Below are positions 44,075-56,193 of a stretch of 64,000 nt of DNA, in pieces. The translations under genes and the position numbers were made by a program. The notes below the pieces were generated by a model that was given only the letters and a program-made list of their open reading frames with translations, was not told the origin of the DNA and searched no databases. This stretch comes from Porodaedalea pini (taxonomy: Eukaryota > Basidiomycota > Agaricomycetes > Hymenochaetales > Hymenochaetaceae): the NCBI GenBank assembly GCA_002794775.1, contig NBAY01000099.1, forward strand, positions 44,885 through 108,884. Direction: 5' to 3'. The stretch's first letter is position 1. The number at the start of each line of letters is the position of its first letter.

Positions 44075-47000
44075 AAACTTCCGAAAAGCTGACAAATCTC
44101 TGCACTGACTCTTTTAGACGCCAGTTTACTTTGCTTGCGCTATTGACTACTATTAGGAGCGGGCACACTCACTCGCTCTTCGGATTCTTGACACGACTGG
44201 AAATAATGGTCAGATGGTCGTCCCGGCCACAATGGTACACGGACATCCAAATTCGCTCAAGATTTATACTCCTAGGATGCATCCTCACCATCAGATGCAC
44301 TCTTCGACGACGCAACATGACTTTCTGATTGGAAAAGATAGTTTTCTGGCACTCGCTTTACATGCGGCCTCCTATGCTGATGAAAAGCAAGCTATAAAGG
44401 TACTTAACCAAGGGAACGCTGTTGCTTTCATTGCAAATGCGTTTCTTAAGGACCTCACCTGACAAACCACTGGCCTACTAGTACAAATTCAGAAACATCG
44501 ATCATCAGCTGGAGGCTCCTTCCAAATCATCGTAGGCTTGAGCTTGTTTTACTGGCATGGTATGATTGAGGGCCACGCAGACAAAGCACAGACTTACAGC
44601 AACAATCGTCGGTGACTTGGTTGCAGTTCCGCTACTTTAACTTTATCATCTTCGTGCCTATGGACCTTGCCGCGATTCATACTACTATATACTAAAATCG
44701 TCCGCTTCCTGTGCTATCCGAGTCATTTGCAAGAGAAGACCGTGCGAAACCTGAGCATGTGCACGTCCGTGCCTAGTACAGACATTCCACTCGCTGGACT
44801 TGTATCAAGCTCTTTCAAATGGGATGCTCATGCTGAGAACGGATTCCCGCACGGCACCTGCTACAGCGTCCATTCGCTCCGACGCTCTCGAAATCCACGC
44901 TACACGTATGACAGCTAATCAGAATTTGATATCTGGTACGTTTGACACGAGCTTGTATCCGCTGTAGGACTTTGCGAAGTGCGGGCTCTTGCATGGAAGG
45001 CGGACGTGCCAAATGAACCCAACTCACGGCTCTGAATGGCACCTTGCAAACCTCCGACGTCAGACTGCTAGGCGCTGTGGTCCTTCCGCAGAATCCCCAA
45101 AATCACGGCCTCATGCCTTGTTCTTTAAAACCGCTCCTTATTTCGCTCCATCCCCCCATCGCTCTTCATCTTTCTCCAGCTTCTGTATCCCATCGACCAC
45201 ATCCGTGCTTCCACCATGACCGATGCTCACACAAAACATTCTAAATACTACCACGTAGAAGGCGTTCATCGTGGAGTTCTACCTGGAAAAGTTCCTCCCT
45301 TTCGCAAGGAATTCAACGAGTTTGTTAAGGACGCCGACGTCCTTAACCTCTACATACAGGCCCTCGCCCGTATCCAAGAGTTTGATCAGAAGAAATTGAC
45401 AAGCTTCTTCCAGGTTGGAGGTGAACGAGCTCTACTTTATCCTTTCCGATTCATGACGTATGCTAATGGCATTCACACAAGGTATCCATGGCTTGCCTTA
45501 CATCCCATGGGATAACGTTGCAGTTCACGAAAACGCCGAGTTTGGCGGATACTGCACTCATGGGAGTGTCCTCTTCCCGACCTGGCACCGCCCTTACATG
45601 GCGCTTTACGAGGTATTATTTGTCGTTTTAAGCTCTGATCGTCTCAAGTTGATCTGAGGTTGTCTTTAGCAAGTAATTTTCCGTGAGGCCCAGCTCATCG
45701 CCGATTCTTTCACAGACCCGGCTCTGAAGCATAAGTATCAGGAAGCCCTCAAACGTCTCCGTCAACCGTATGTGATGACTTTTCTTTGATCTCCATTGCT
45801 CTACTCGTTGACACCACCCAAAGTTACTGGGACTGGGCGGCGAACCCCACTCTTCATCCCCTTCTGAACACCCAGGAGATCGTTACGGTCATCACTGCTC
45901 CTGACGGAGTGAAGAAGGAGATTCGTAACCCGCTCATTGCGTATCGTTTCCACCCTATCGACCCCTCCTTTCAGGATTCCTACACCGTCTGGCCGCAAAC
46001 GCTGCGCTACCCGTCATCTGAAACCGCAGATGCCCATAGCCAGCCTGATTTGGTTCAGGCGTAAGTACCAAGGTCTTACTTTTCAAGCGGAATAACTGAC
46101 GGCCAAGATAACTATGTAGGGCCGTGGACAAGGTCAGCGGCCAATTGCGCGAGAAGACGTACAATCTGCTAGCCCATGTTCACGATTGGCCGACCTTTTC
46201 GAACCACACATCGAGCACGGAAGACAGCCTCGAGGCGATCCATGACTTGGTTCATCTCCGGACCGGTGGCGCTGGACACATGGGGTTGCCCGTAATGTCG
46301 GGCTTTGACCCGCTATTCTTTCTTCACCACACAAATGTCGGTCACTTCATCCTCGATTACACTTTGGTTTTATGCGAGTTGAGATGTCTCATGATAACTT
46401 TGCAAAGGTGGATCGCCTTATAGCCCTCTGGCAAGCTATCAATCCTGATCTTTGGGTCGTTCCTGGCGACTCCCAAGACGGCACCGGCACCATTCCGTCC
46501 GGGACTGAAGTCGATGTCTTCACGGACCTCACGCCCTTCCATGTTGACGACACTAGCTTCTGGAAGTCAGCGAGCAGTTACAGATATGAGGAGTTTGGAT
46601 CGACCTATGCGGAAGTCAGCGACAAGAATGCTAGCCCTTCCGAGTTGAAGAAGACCGTTACGGAGGCTGTGATAAAGCTCTACGGACCTCGCCGGGCCCC
46701 GCGTTCCGAAAGCGGCGGGTCGAAGGAAGTTGCTGGTGATCCTTCCATCAACCGTACGTTCCGCCTCCATACTGCGTCTAGTCTCTTGCCTCCTTCATCT
46801 TCTTTCCTTCTTATTTGCGACGCTTACTGTTGTTTTCATTTCAGCCGGCCCGCTCTACCCTAATGACGATCACCGCGATTGGATCGTGACCGTCTCAGTC
46901 AATCCCCACCAGTTTGCGAGAAGCGCGTACATTCACATCTTCCTCTGTAAAACCGTCCCGTCGGAGAATTGGACGCTTGCACCCGAGCTGGTTGGTGATG

Positions 47001-48139
47001 TTGCCATCTTCAGAAACACGAGTGGCCAGTGTGACAATTGTAACCAACGCGAGGCTGCGGGCGAGATAATCTCTGGACATGTTCCTCTCACAAGTAGGTT
47101 TTCTTCCCCTTGATGTGTCTTGTTTGACCTTGTGATAAACGACTGACAATGTTTGTAGGTGCATTGTTGGAAAGGAAGAAGGATCTCAACAACGAAGAGG
47201 ATATAACTGCGTATCTCAAGGCGCATTTGCACTGGCGTTGCGAGCTTGTATGCTTTCCGACTTGTCTCCCTCGTTAATTGTATTCTGAAAGGACTGATTA
47301 CTTTGGTAGGTTGATGGGACAGAGGTGCCCCTTGAGGATGTCCCGTCGCTTCAAGTGCGTGTCTCTTCGGCGCCGATCTCGTTGGGCGAGCACCGTGACA
47401 GAGGCGGCGTCGTTGGATTTCCGAAGCGCGGAACGTTCAAGACCCACCACTCGATTACGCACGGCCGCGTGGGCGGCTTTAGTTCGGAGAACAGGTAAGG
47501 GTGAACGATAAATTGGCACCGAGAATTTGTCATTTGCATCCCCCCGATCGCGGGTGCTTAAGTAGGTATCCATTCCATGCAGCTTCCATATGTGTACGAT
47601 ATGAATCCCGCCTCTTTACTGTAGTATAAAGGGGCCTCAGAATGCCCTACAGAAGAATTATGATGTTTCTTGTTATGAACGACCGTGGGTGTTGAATGGA
47701 CTGCAAAGTTGACGAATTGTGATCCGAAAGTGATTGCTGAATGGAAACAGAGCTCAATTGTTTCAACAAATATACTTAAGCTCGTGGACACAGCTTTTGT
47801 CTATTTGTAACGAAAGTCGGCGAAGAGTAACGTGGCCCTAGATGCAGTCCAAAATTTTTATGAAGCAATGGACGATGCATGGAATCCAACAAAGTAGAAA
47901 ATGAAGCAGACTCAGTCATTGCTCTTCGGGTTCTCTTTCCTCCACGTCCTCATTCCCATCCTCCGCAGCATGCTGCGGCTACCCTACAGAAAGCATGACA
48001 CCCACGAGCGCAATCATCACCATATACAGTATCACTCCCCCGAGCCTCCGTCACCCCACCCCTTTCTCCATCTGACGGGATGGTTCCTCTGTTCTCACTC
48101 CAGCCAAGAAAACAAAACTGTAGTTTCCGAAACGACAAC
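44075..48139. repeat. Segmental duplication, copy B (tyrosinase block)
   Basis: Collinear with 33625-37699. It lacks the MITE and has an extra segment near 47950-48020 absent from copy A. Orientation is the same as copy A, about 10.3 kb apart. Confidence 0.85.
45216..47498 (+). CDS. Tyrosinase (polyphenol oxidase), copy B
   Basis: Nine exons with the same splice positions as copy A: 45216-45420, 45482-45612, 45670-45767, 45824-46060, 46120-46336, 46408-46753, 46845-47093, 47159-47247 and 47310-47498. They total 1761 nt, 586 residues. All copper-ligand motifs are kept ([35 protein letters not shown]). Differences from A include ten extra residues in the linker before the C-terminal domain (exon 6 is 30 nt longer, around RAPRSE...GGSKEVAGD), VIFREA instead of VVCREA at the start of exon 3, and a different last few residues (GGFSSENR). 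The linker is where mushroom tyrosinases are processed to remove the C-terminal domain, so activation may differ between copies. That is inference. Confidence 0.92.
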
Positions 48140-48352
48140 AACGAGAAAGCGAAGCGGTACACGCTAGGACATGCTAATCAATGGGCGATTTTGACGGCGT
48201 TGGTGGAGTATGAGCAGGCTTAGCAGCAGTTGCAGGCGTCACAGGATACGAACCGAAATTAGTCGGCGACGCGCCTCCAGAGTACTGCGGAATCGACATG
48301 GAGTGTGATGAGTCGTGTACCGGCACCCGAAGGCATAAAGCCCATGTCTCCT
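48140..48352. repeat. Segment inverted relative to duplication copy A
   Basis: The plus strand reads EPKLVGDAPPEYCGIDMECD and ends at a TGA. It matches the minus strand of 37700-37910. Confidence 0.75.
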
Positions 48353-48366
48353 GAGTGGTCCTGAGT

Positions 48367-48900
48367 GATCCATAATAGTAGAGCTACCTGGTGACAGTGA
48401 CTTCGTTGTGCTTTCCTCGGCTAGCAACCGCTCAAACTCCGTCTCTCTCGGGCTCGGGCTCATTGGTGCAGTCTCTACAGCGTAAGGCAAGTGTCACGGC
48501 CTACTTCCACTGCTTCCGACGCATGATAGTAACACGATGCGTGCGTGAAATCGAGTCTTAACCTCTCGAGATATCCCCGCGCCTAAGAAAGGAGCCTTCG
48601 CGGCACAGGACATTGAATGGAGCCTGCAAGATCCAGATGCACACGTACTCGAGCAAAAGGAGATAGTCCGAACAAGCTCGCGAGTGTCGGTGGCATCAGA
48701 CCAAAGCTCATCGAGTTCGCGAGTAGCAGTGAAAGTGGCGAAGGGAGCGCAAAGAACGAGGCTACGCAACTGTGGACGCAGCAGTCCTACTTTAATGCGC
48801 GGGCCCTGTGACACCCAATCGAAGGAAGAATGCGAGTGCGTGCGGATTAGCAAAAGCATGCCTCGTCGCAGAAGTCAGCGGCCCGAAGGAACGTTAGGGC
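48367..48900 (+). repeat. Dispersed repeat unit, copy 3
   Basis: Mosaic of the units at 37911, 38960 and 43640: GAGCTACC.GGTGAC at the start, the GATCCAGATGCACACGTAC block, then SPNKLASVGGIRPKLIEFAS with LWTQQSY, and an ATGCGCGGG/AATCGAAG block shared with 43937-44020. Confidence 0.6.
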
Positions 48901-49023
48901 GAGTCGCCGAATACAGGTGGGTACCGCAAGTGGGGCAGACCTGTAGTAGGCGCATTGAGGTCGAGGTCCATGTTCAAGGATAAGAGAGGCATCGAGAGGC
49001 CATGCTGATGATCTCGTACTGTA

Positions 49024-49771
49024 CAGTCACATGACAAAAGTTTTTGCACCCGACGCAGATCACAAAATTGTCGAGTTTTGTAAATTCTATTACTCCACCA
49101 CAAATGCATAAATTGCCAATCTAATACCTAGTAGATCCTCCCTTGGCCTCCTTCAACTGCTGGACACGGTTAGGCATGCTATCAATAAGCTTGTTAATTA
49201 TTTTTATGTCAATCTTTTCCCACTCCTCCAAAAGCGCCTCCTTCAGTTCCTCCACATCCCTTGGCCTCCTCTCCCTCTTGTTGATGGCGATTTTTATCAG
49301 ATACCAAACATGTTCAATAGGATTCATGTCTGGTGACTGAGCTGGGTGTGGAAATATCTCCAGAGAGTTGTTCTCCCTGAATCTTTTTGCCAGATTGCAT
49401 TACGAGTGATATCACCAAGTGTTTGACGTCTGTTGTCCTCGACTGATCGCTTCAAGTGACGAAACCCCCTGTCATCGATTTTGGATGGACGTCTGCTCCT
49501 GGGTAAGTCATCGGCATGGCCTCGCTCTTGGTGGTTCTTGAGAATCTGCTGGACGGTCCGAACAGAGCAGTTAAAGGCTTTTGCAATTTCGTCGCGTGGA
49601 ATGAGTGAATCAGCCATGCTGACCATAGCCAGACGTTCTTCTGGAGTAGTGTTACGTGCTCCAACTTGTTTGGGCATGATTGAAGCAGAGATGGTTGAGG
49701 TAGAAGACGAACAAGTTGAAAAGTGGTTGTGTTTTGACGCGTCTCGCGCAAAAACTTTTGTCATGTGACTG
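49024..49771 (-). mobile_element. Internally deleted Tc1/mariner element
   Basis: The inverted ends CAGTCACATGACAAAAG and CTTTTGTCATGTGACTG are flanked by TA on both sides. The 748-bp length is too short for an autonomous Tc1 element (usually about 1.3-1.9 kb). The ends are still intact and could be moved in trans. Confidence 0.88.
49121..49677 (-). pseudogene. Tc1-like transposase remnant
   Basis: The N-terminus from the ATG at 49677 has the helix-turn-helix pattern (TPEERLAMVSMADS; AKAFNCSVRTVQQILKNH; GHADDLPRSRRPSKI). The C-terminus has the last catalytic block and tail (HPAQSPDMNPIEHVW; ELKEALLEEWEKI). The middle, with the first catalytic residues, is gone, and the two parts are in different frames at the junction near 49390. 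Ends at 49121. Confidence 0.85.
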
Positions 49772-51264
49772 TACGTAACGAGCACTCGAAGTCTTCCATA
49801 TGTACAGCACGCAACCTGATCGTGTGCCTTATGTGCTAAGTACACATAGTACTCCTGCCCCGATGGCCCCAGGGCCACCGTTCCTTTGTACGTGACGCAA
49901 AAAATCCCTCCATAGTCTCTGACTACGAGCGCTTGACTGAATGCGCGCGTATTCAGTGATTCAACGGATCTGTGGCTCAAGTGAAACCCGCACGAGGGCG
50001 AGGGGCGTCAAAGCGTTCCCATCATTCCCCCATACAGATGCATAACGCCGCACGAGCATACAATACTTACGAGGATGAACGCGCCGATCCGTCGATCTCC
50101 ACTAAAAATGGCAGCGTTCATCAGAACATCCAATTTCAAATCAGTACTAGTACAGTCTATCATAAAGGTACCGGTACCGGTACTTCAGAAGGAGCCTAAT
50201 ATAAGTAACTCCTGTGTCCAAGGCTGATTAGCGCCGGAACCGTGTCAAAGTGTTCTTTTTTATTTGGCTCGGCGAAGACTAGGGCGACCAGTCAACGGCG
50301 AGGACCATCGAAACAAAGACGATTCTCACGAGATTCCTCGGCCTTAGATCAAGCAGATGGAGCTGCAGCTAACACGTGGTCTGGACTTTGGTGGAGGTGC
50401 GCGTACTTGTACATCTGTCTGCCTTTGGTCGCATGGTTTACAGCCATTCTTACGAGATAGGGCTATAGAGCGCTTGGAGTCACTGTGCATGCGGTGAAAC
50501 ATCATCATTTCGCGTACCTTGTTTATGATTTTGCCGTTAGCTGTGCGTGTATCACCCGTAACTCTAATAGGGCGCTTGATTATGGTGCTGTGTCGAGTGG
50601 TCCTACGCTGTGCGTATGTCATTCCACTTCAGTTGCTCGTATCAATCTCATTTCTGGGTACAGGGTACACTATACTTATCAATAGTGCCATCTTCATCCT
50701 CATCCGCCATCTTTGGTTATATTCCCTCTGTGGGAAGGGATGATTTGGTGACATCGGATTCACGGTTTAGCTTTAGCTCAAACAATGCTCTCTCACCCAT
50801 ATCTGCTCTGGGGTACGTCTATACTTGACTTAGTGCTCTTCTGTGAGCGGGGCCATAGCCTTTCTGATGTGTTTCACTGATTGTGCGCCTATTCGATGAT
50901 TCCATAGTTCAAATGAAAGTACAGGAGGGCGTAGGGTGCGAGCAGATCCGCTCGGCATGCAAACTCAACAAACTGTGTTCCCATCGGCACATCCCTTCAT
51001 CCCCATCTGCTAATCGAGAACGGCGTCTGCTCAAAGGAAGCAAAGGTCGGCGCTCTTAATATTTGCCTTGAAGTTGTTTCCTGGTGACCAGACAGTTACA
51101 GGTTGCAGCGCTAATGGTCAGTCAAGCGCTCTCTTCAATTTAAAGTCTTCAGAGACTTCTTCTTCGTCTACGTCCCCACTTTCCCGCCCACAGTCATAGC
51201 TACGCTGGGTCCTTGTTTTCGCCTTCGAACCGTCATTTCCACGAGTCTCACCTCGAACTCCGGG
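49772..51264. other. No recognisable gene
   Basis: Short frames only. A small GGTACC repeat lies near 50166-50182. Confidence 0.35.
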
Positions 51265-53230
51265 ATGAATCAAGCAACTCCCTATGGCCCCGATCCACCG
51301 CACTCTGTAAACACATTCATTCGAGGAGACAGCGACATGACGATCCACAAAGGGGAAGAGAAGGCAATGGTGGGATCGGAGACCAAGGCCACAAGTGCTC
51401 AGTGCTCTCCTCTGCGTGGGCGCACTCTGAAACTCGCTATTTTTGTTGCCCTCGAAATTCTCTGGCTGGGCTTTGGGCTCTACGCCGGCCTTCATAGCCC
51501 AACGATGAAAGTCCGTCTGCTCAAGTTCGCGAGCCACAGATTCTGGTCGGACGTCGTTTCGAAGTCTGGACTCTCCTTCATCGCCAACATGTATCAGTTG
51601 GGAGCGTTAGTCCTCGCTGGTGGGATCATCAGCGAGGCGTTCGCGAGCGAGTGGAAGTATCTGCTTGGACAGGGAATGATCGAGCATGACACAAAAGTCG
51701 ATCGCGTATCGCTGCTAACTTCTGGATTTTGGACCAAGTTCAGCCATGCTTGGAGTGCGAAAAGCTCAACAAAGGTGTTCCGCCTTGCGTTTATTGTGTC
51801 ACTTCTGCTCCCTCCTCTGAATTCGGTGATGATTGGTACAGTCAGCATCGGCCCGAGTACCAACATCACCATCGCCGACATATCCATTGGTTCCCTGCCC
51901 TCTATCAGCACCTTTGCTGTTGACGAGACTGACCGGGATGCGAGGTTGCTGCAGCTGGCTGCACGGAACACATACGCAGTGGAGATCGACAACGACTTCT
52001 TGAACTTCGTGAGTTTGACTTATTCTCTATATGTTCCTTCGAGAGCTGACGCGATGTATGTGTTATAGGATATAGAGTCGGCGACTCCCATTCTTTTTGG
52101 AATGCCCTCCCGAAACCTGACACAAAATGCGGACTTCATCACGTACTCATCTGATGCCATCTTATTTAACTACGAGTGTCAGTGGATTGCACCGACGTTC
52201 AATGGCTTTTTTGTCGATGCAGAGCCAGGCATTATGAACTCGTTATGGTCGCTAGACGACTCCGGTGTTGAATGTACAGTTGACCCAATCAGTTCGGACG
52301 TTGGCAATAGCCTAAGCTTTCAGTCGTCTCTTTATGGTAAGCCCTTCTGTCTACAAAGCTCTTAGAATGACAACTGGATACTAACCGATATCTTCGTCAG
52401 GCTTCTGGCCTCTCGTCAATGCAAACAACTACGATCCATTCTCCGGGTCTCTAGCTTGGCTGCTCCTTGGGGGGAACTCTACCACGCCGCTCTCCGTGCT
52501 TAACATATCCTCGATCCCAGAGGATTCACGCACTTTCAACGCCTCTGGATGGTTTGACCTCATCGATAACCGCACGGAAGCAGATGCCTATTTAACGACA
52601 CTCGCATCCGTCCTTCTCTGCGACCCGAATACTCAGTTCCGGAGCGTCCAGGTCACGTCTGAATTCGGCGATATTGACTCAAACGACATTGTCTTATATC
52701 CTCTCGAGAATGGCGGGCAGATCAATCACACAGGTGCTGCGTGGATGCTTGGCCTGGGTCTCGATGGCATACCGTTTGACTCGGTGTTGACGCAACTTCC
52801 GCTCTTCAATGAGACGCTCGCACTCGAGAATAACCCAGGCTCGAGTCCGCTTACGGACATGAGCAGGCTAGTGTTCGAGCTTGCCTTTCAGACGCCCGAG
52901 CAGAATGGGCTGGGAGCGACACCACAGGGGCTAAAGAACATATCGAGGTCCCTGAACAACTACATGACTATCGTTGGCGCGAACGTGTTTCTTGATGGCT
53001 CGCTCGGGAACATAAGTGTCCTTGCTGATGTGCAGACTTCCGACACCAGTAGGCAACAGCTCATAATCAGCTGGCCGTTTTGGTTGACCGGGGTGATACT
53101 CCTTTTCGTTGTGTCCACTCTGCTGACAGTGTTGGTAGCTAGCGAGGGAGGAAGGTCCGAAGCGTTGAGTGTAGGAAAGGTGGCAGAAGAGTTGGAAAGG
53201 CGTAACGGGCTTCTTCAGGCACAGGCTTAG
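51265..53230 (+). CDS. Membrane protein with a large glycosylated outer domain
   Basis: Exons 51265-52008, 52069-52336 and 52401-53230 total 1842 nt, 613 residues. Introns are 60 and 64 bp, GT-AG. Membrane segments: LKLAIFVALEILWLGFGLYAG (about residues 57-78), a weaker NMYQLGALVLAGGII, VFRLAFIVSLLLPPLNSVMI, and PFWLTGVILLFVVSTLLTVL near the end. Between the last two lies about 400 residues rich in N-x-S/T sites (NITI, NLTQ, NSTTP, NISS, NASG, NHTG, NETL, NISV), so that part probably faces the lumen or outside. The short tail is cytoplasmic. It resembles uncharacterised fungal proteins of the DUF3176-like type in layout. No function is known to me. Confidence 0.7.
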
Positions 53231-54522
53231 TTTATTTGTCTCTACTGGTCCAGATGCAACCATAAAGCTTATTTCAAGAGTACTGTGATCTGTTAAGGTT
53301 GAGGGACGCGACTCGGAGTGGAAGCAAGCGTGTGAACCGCATCCGGCATGTTCCGTGTGTCAATGCCGTAAGCATCTTAGTCCGAAGGGCCGCTGGAGAC
53401 CGTTGCATTTTAACTTGAAAGTGTAAAGCAAGTCCCCCTGAAAACGATGGATTTGTGGCAACACAATATCAGTCAACAGGTAGGTTCCTTCTTATACTGA
53501 ACGAAGGTGAACTGTGGATACTTTTCAGTGAGTCTCACTTATATCACATCTTAATGGCTCAGAAAGGTCTGCGTTGGTATTGGAAGGAGGAAAGAAGCTT
53601 CTCTCTTGTTTCCTGTCCGGTGTCCTTCGTCGAATATACATTGTTTTTCATGTCCCAGTTCATACAGAGCGCCGATCCGATGATCACATAGCTCACGGTT
53701 GCGATGTAGGGTTGACGGACAGAAGGTGCCTGCATCGTCAAAGGCGATGAAGACATTCACACAAATGCATGGATGCATCTGGCTGCTTTTTCCCTGCTCG
53801 GATATTCCGCCCTTTGAGTTCATCTCAGTCTCTAGGTGTTCTTTATCCCGCTGAGCTCTATCTAGGTGTGTCTGTTGCTGCGGGTTTCGGTAGAAGCACG
53901 CGTATGAGTACGATGTGCCTATGTGCTGCCATCTTCTTTACTCGTATGTAAGCCGTTCTCTAGTTGTGCGCTCTACGACCCTATCTGAGTCGTCTAACAT
54001 CCATCGAATGCTTGACATCTTCTGCAGCGGCGGGCTTTCTCACCCGCTGCCCGCCCGCGCTCTGGCTTTTCAGTTTATCTCTTTCCCTCTGGCAGCAGCT
54101 TTCTTACCTCCGCGCACCTCCTCTTCGTGGATTTCTCTCCCCATCGAGATCCCCTTCTCTGGATGTTTTTATATCTCGGGCCTCTTGCCTATCGCGTGCC
54201 CTCGTGGACCCTACCCGTAAGTCCGTTTCGGGTGGGACATCTCTCCCTTTCGCATGCCGCCCGCTTCATACTATTATCATCAGCGTGATCGACGAGCTCG
54301 ACTGGGACCCAGTTCTCACCATCTGGATACCGATCTCACGCTCACTCTCTGTGTCTTCACACGCGCGCAGCAGTAGCGATTCTTCTCCGTTGGCTAAGTC
54401 CTACTGATCACGAGCGGATAAGTTGAGTCTCATGGTATCACACTCTGGTACATTGTCTTCGAGCGGAACTGAATTCATCTCTTCTATAATTAACATAAGG
54501 CGCGGGAAATGCTGCATTTAAT
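53231..54522. other. No convincing gene
   Basis: Frames around 53769-54407 are Ser/Leu-rich with no motif and no supported splice structure. Left unannotated. Confidence 0.35.
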
Positions 54523-54864
54523 CTATAGATCAAGGTCATCCTCAAGATCGTCAATCTCTTTGTCCTTTCCAGACTCCTTTGATCCGTCCGGCCATGCAAT
54601 TGTATAGTCAATCAAAAGATTCTCCTGGTTCTTTTTATATGTAACGTTGACCGTAATGCCTCTGCGCGCCGCCTCTGCATGAAAGAAAGAACGACATAAA
54701 CAAACATGGATTAAGCCTGGAAAGCAGGGAGATCACTTGCTCTTTATGGCTTCCTCGCAGTGTTTCTTCAACTGTTTGTCATCTCTCACACTTTTGTCTT
54801 GGGGGTACTTGTCTCTTTCTTCAACGTTATTGCACACGTTTCGTAATTCTTGTCGTCTTGACAT
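54523..54864 (-). CDS. Small acidic protein, 88 residues, two exons
   Basis: Exons 54737-54864 and 54523-54661 are joined by a 75-bp GTGATC...GCGCAG intron and total 267 nt. The start ATG at 54864 is followed by a charged helical region (QELRNVCNNVEERDKYPQD; QLKKHCEEAIKS), then across the splice KGITVNVTYKKN, a beta-like part (LLIDYTIAWPDG) and a very acidic end (EIDDLEDDLDL). No family is recognised with confidence and no signal peptide or membrane segment is present. It is isolated, without near neighbours. The donor GTGATC is not consensus, which lowers confidence. Confidence 0.5.
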
Positions 54865-56193
54865 GATTATAAGATAGAAAGCAGGGGATAACACTGATTC
54901 GTCGAAAAAGATTGATGGGAGTCTCGTAGCTCTTTCCTCCCTTTAAATAACGTGCCTCTGCAGCTGGATGGAACATGTTTGCAACCGGCGCCGGTCGTTG
55001 GCGCGATGCAACGTGTTGGCAACTGGACTGTGAGCATTACAAGTCGGAAGGGGTGAGTATCAGGTCCCGGTAGTCGAGCTGTCGTTACGAGAGAGTCGGC
55101 CCGCAGGTATAGTCTATGTATATACTAGCCTGCCTTAGCTACATCAAAGCCGTCTCCTGTTTTAAACCCTTGCAATAGATGGCCCGTTGGACATTGCACG
55201 GCCCGGATTCAGAGACCTAAGCTTGGCACCGTAGCTGTAACTACGAATGCGGCTTTCCGTATATAACATAAAGACTGTATCATACTATGTTTTTATCGTT
55301 TGAAGCACGGATGAAACCGACACAGCACCTGTAAAATTTCTCTGGAGGAGCCCTAGATTTCGAAAAAAAAAGGTATGTATAAATATTACTTCCCCTCAAT
55401 CTGAAAGCAAGAAGAACCTACTGAGACGGTGCAGGTTTGTATAACGCATTGGGGAAAGCCGCGTCCGTCCTTTGCCGTATAAGATACGGACTCTGCGCTT
55501 CCATATTCGTACCGGATCGCGGCTTTGTTCTCATAAATACATCCGTATCGATATCCGTGTGAGATCCAAAAGAAGTGCCCGTATTCGACACGTTACGGCG
55601 CCGTGCCACCTTTGTCGTTGCGTCACTTGCGTGTACAATTGCCACGGTAAGCGCGCGTGCACCATTTGAGCCTAACGGACAGCTCTAGCTTACCGTTGGA
55701 ACACGCAGTGGTATGAACAATTTTGCTAGCCACTTTGAACTACTCAGAATGTTGAGCTAGTTTTGGCCGTTGGTTGAGTCGCCAGCTTAGAGGAGTTCGT
55801 TCATCGATCCTCTGCAGTGGGCAATGTCGAGCGTAGAAGCGGGTGTTATGTCACTGTCACGGTAACCGTAAGCAAGACGTCCGTACTTCATTCGGCACGT
55901 GCCTTTCACGGCGTTGCAGTCCCTCTTGCAACGGTCTTACATCACCAGCAGTATTTCTTCAAGGGCGAGTGAGGTGGCAGAAAACAAAGCTCTCAGCCAC
56001 TACGGCTGCAGCTTATCGGGTTTGAAGTCAGAAAATTCGAGCACTAGTACTGTCGGTCGCTTAAGTATCGGACGACAACAGTTAGACTTGAAACGTCGTA
56101 CGTCTCTCGCCTGTCTCCCTATGTACACTTTACTGAAACAGATGAAGCTTTTCAGATCTATAAAGAGTCTGTTTCGGTAAAAAGAGGAGAAAA
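54865..56193. other. Intergenic, no gene seen
   Basis: Only short frames. The right end is the presumed promoter of the HtrL/YibB-like gene. Confidence 0.35.

Noticed and set aside
53769..54407. Possible membrane-protein exons
   Set aside because: No motif, no phase-consistent introns and strong Ser/Leu bias. Not enough to report as a gene.
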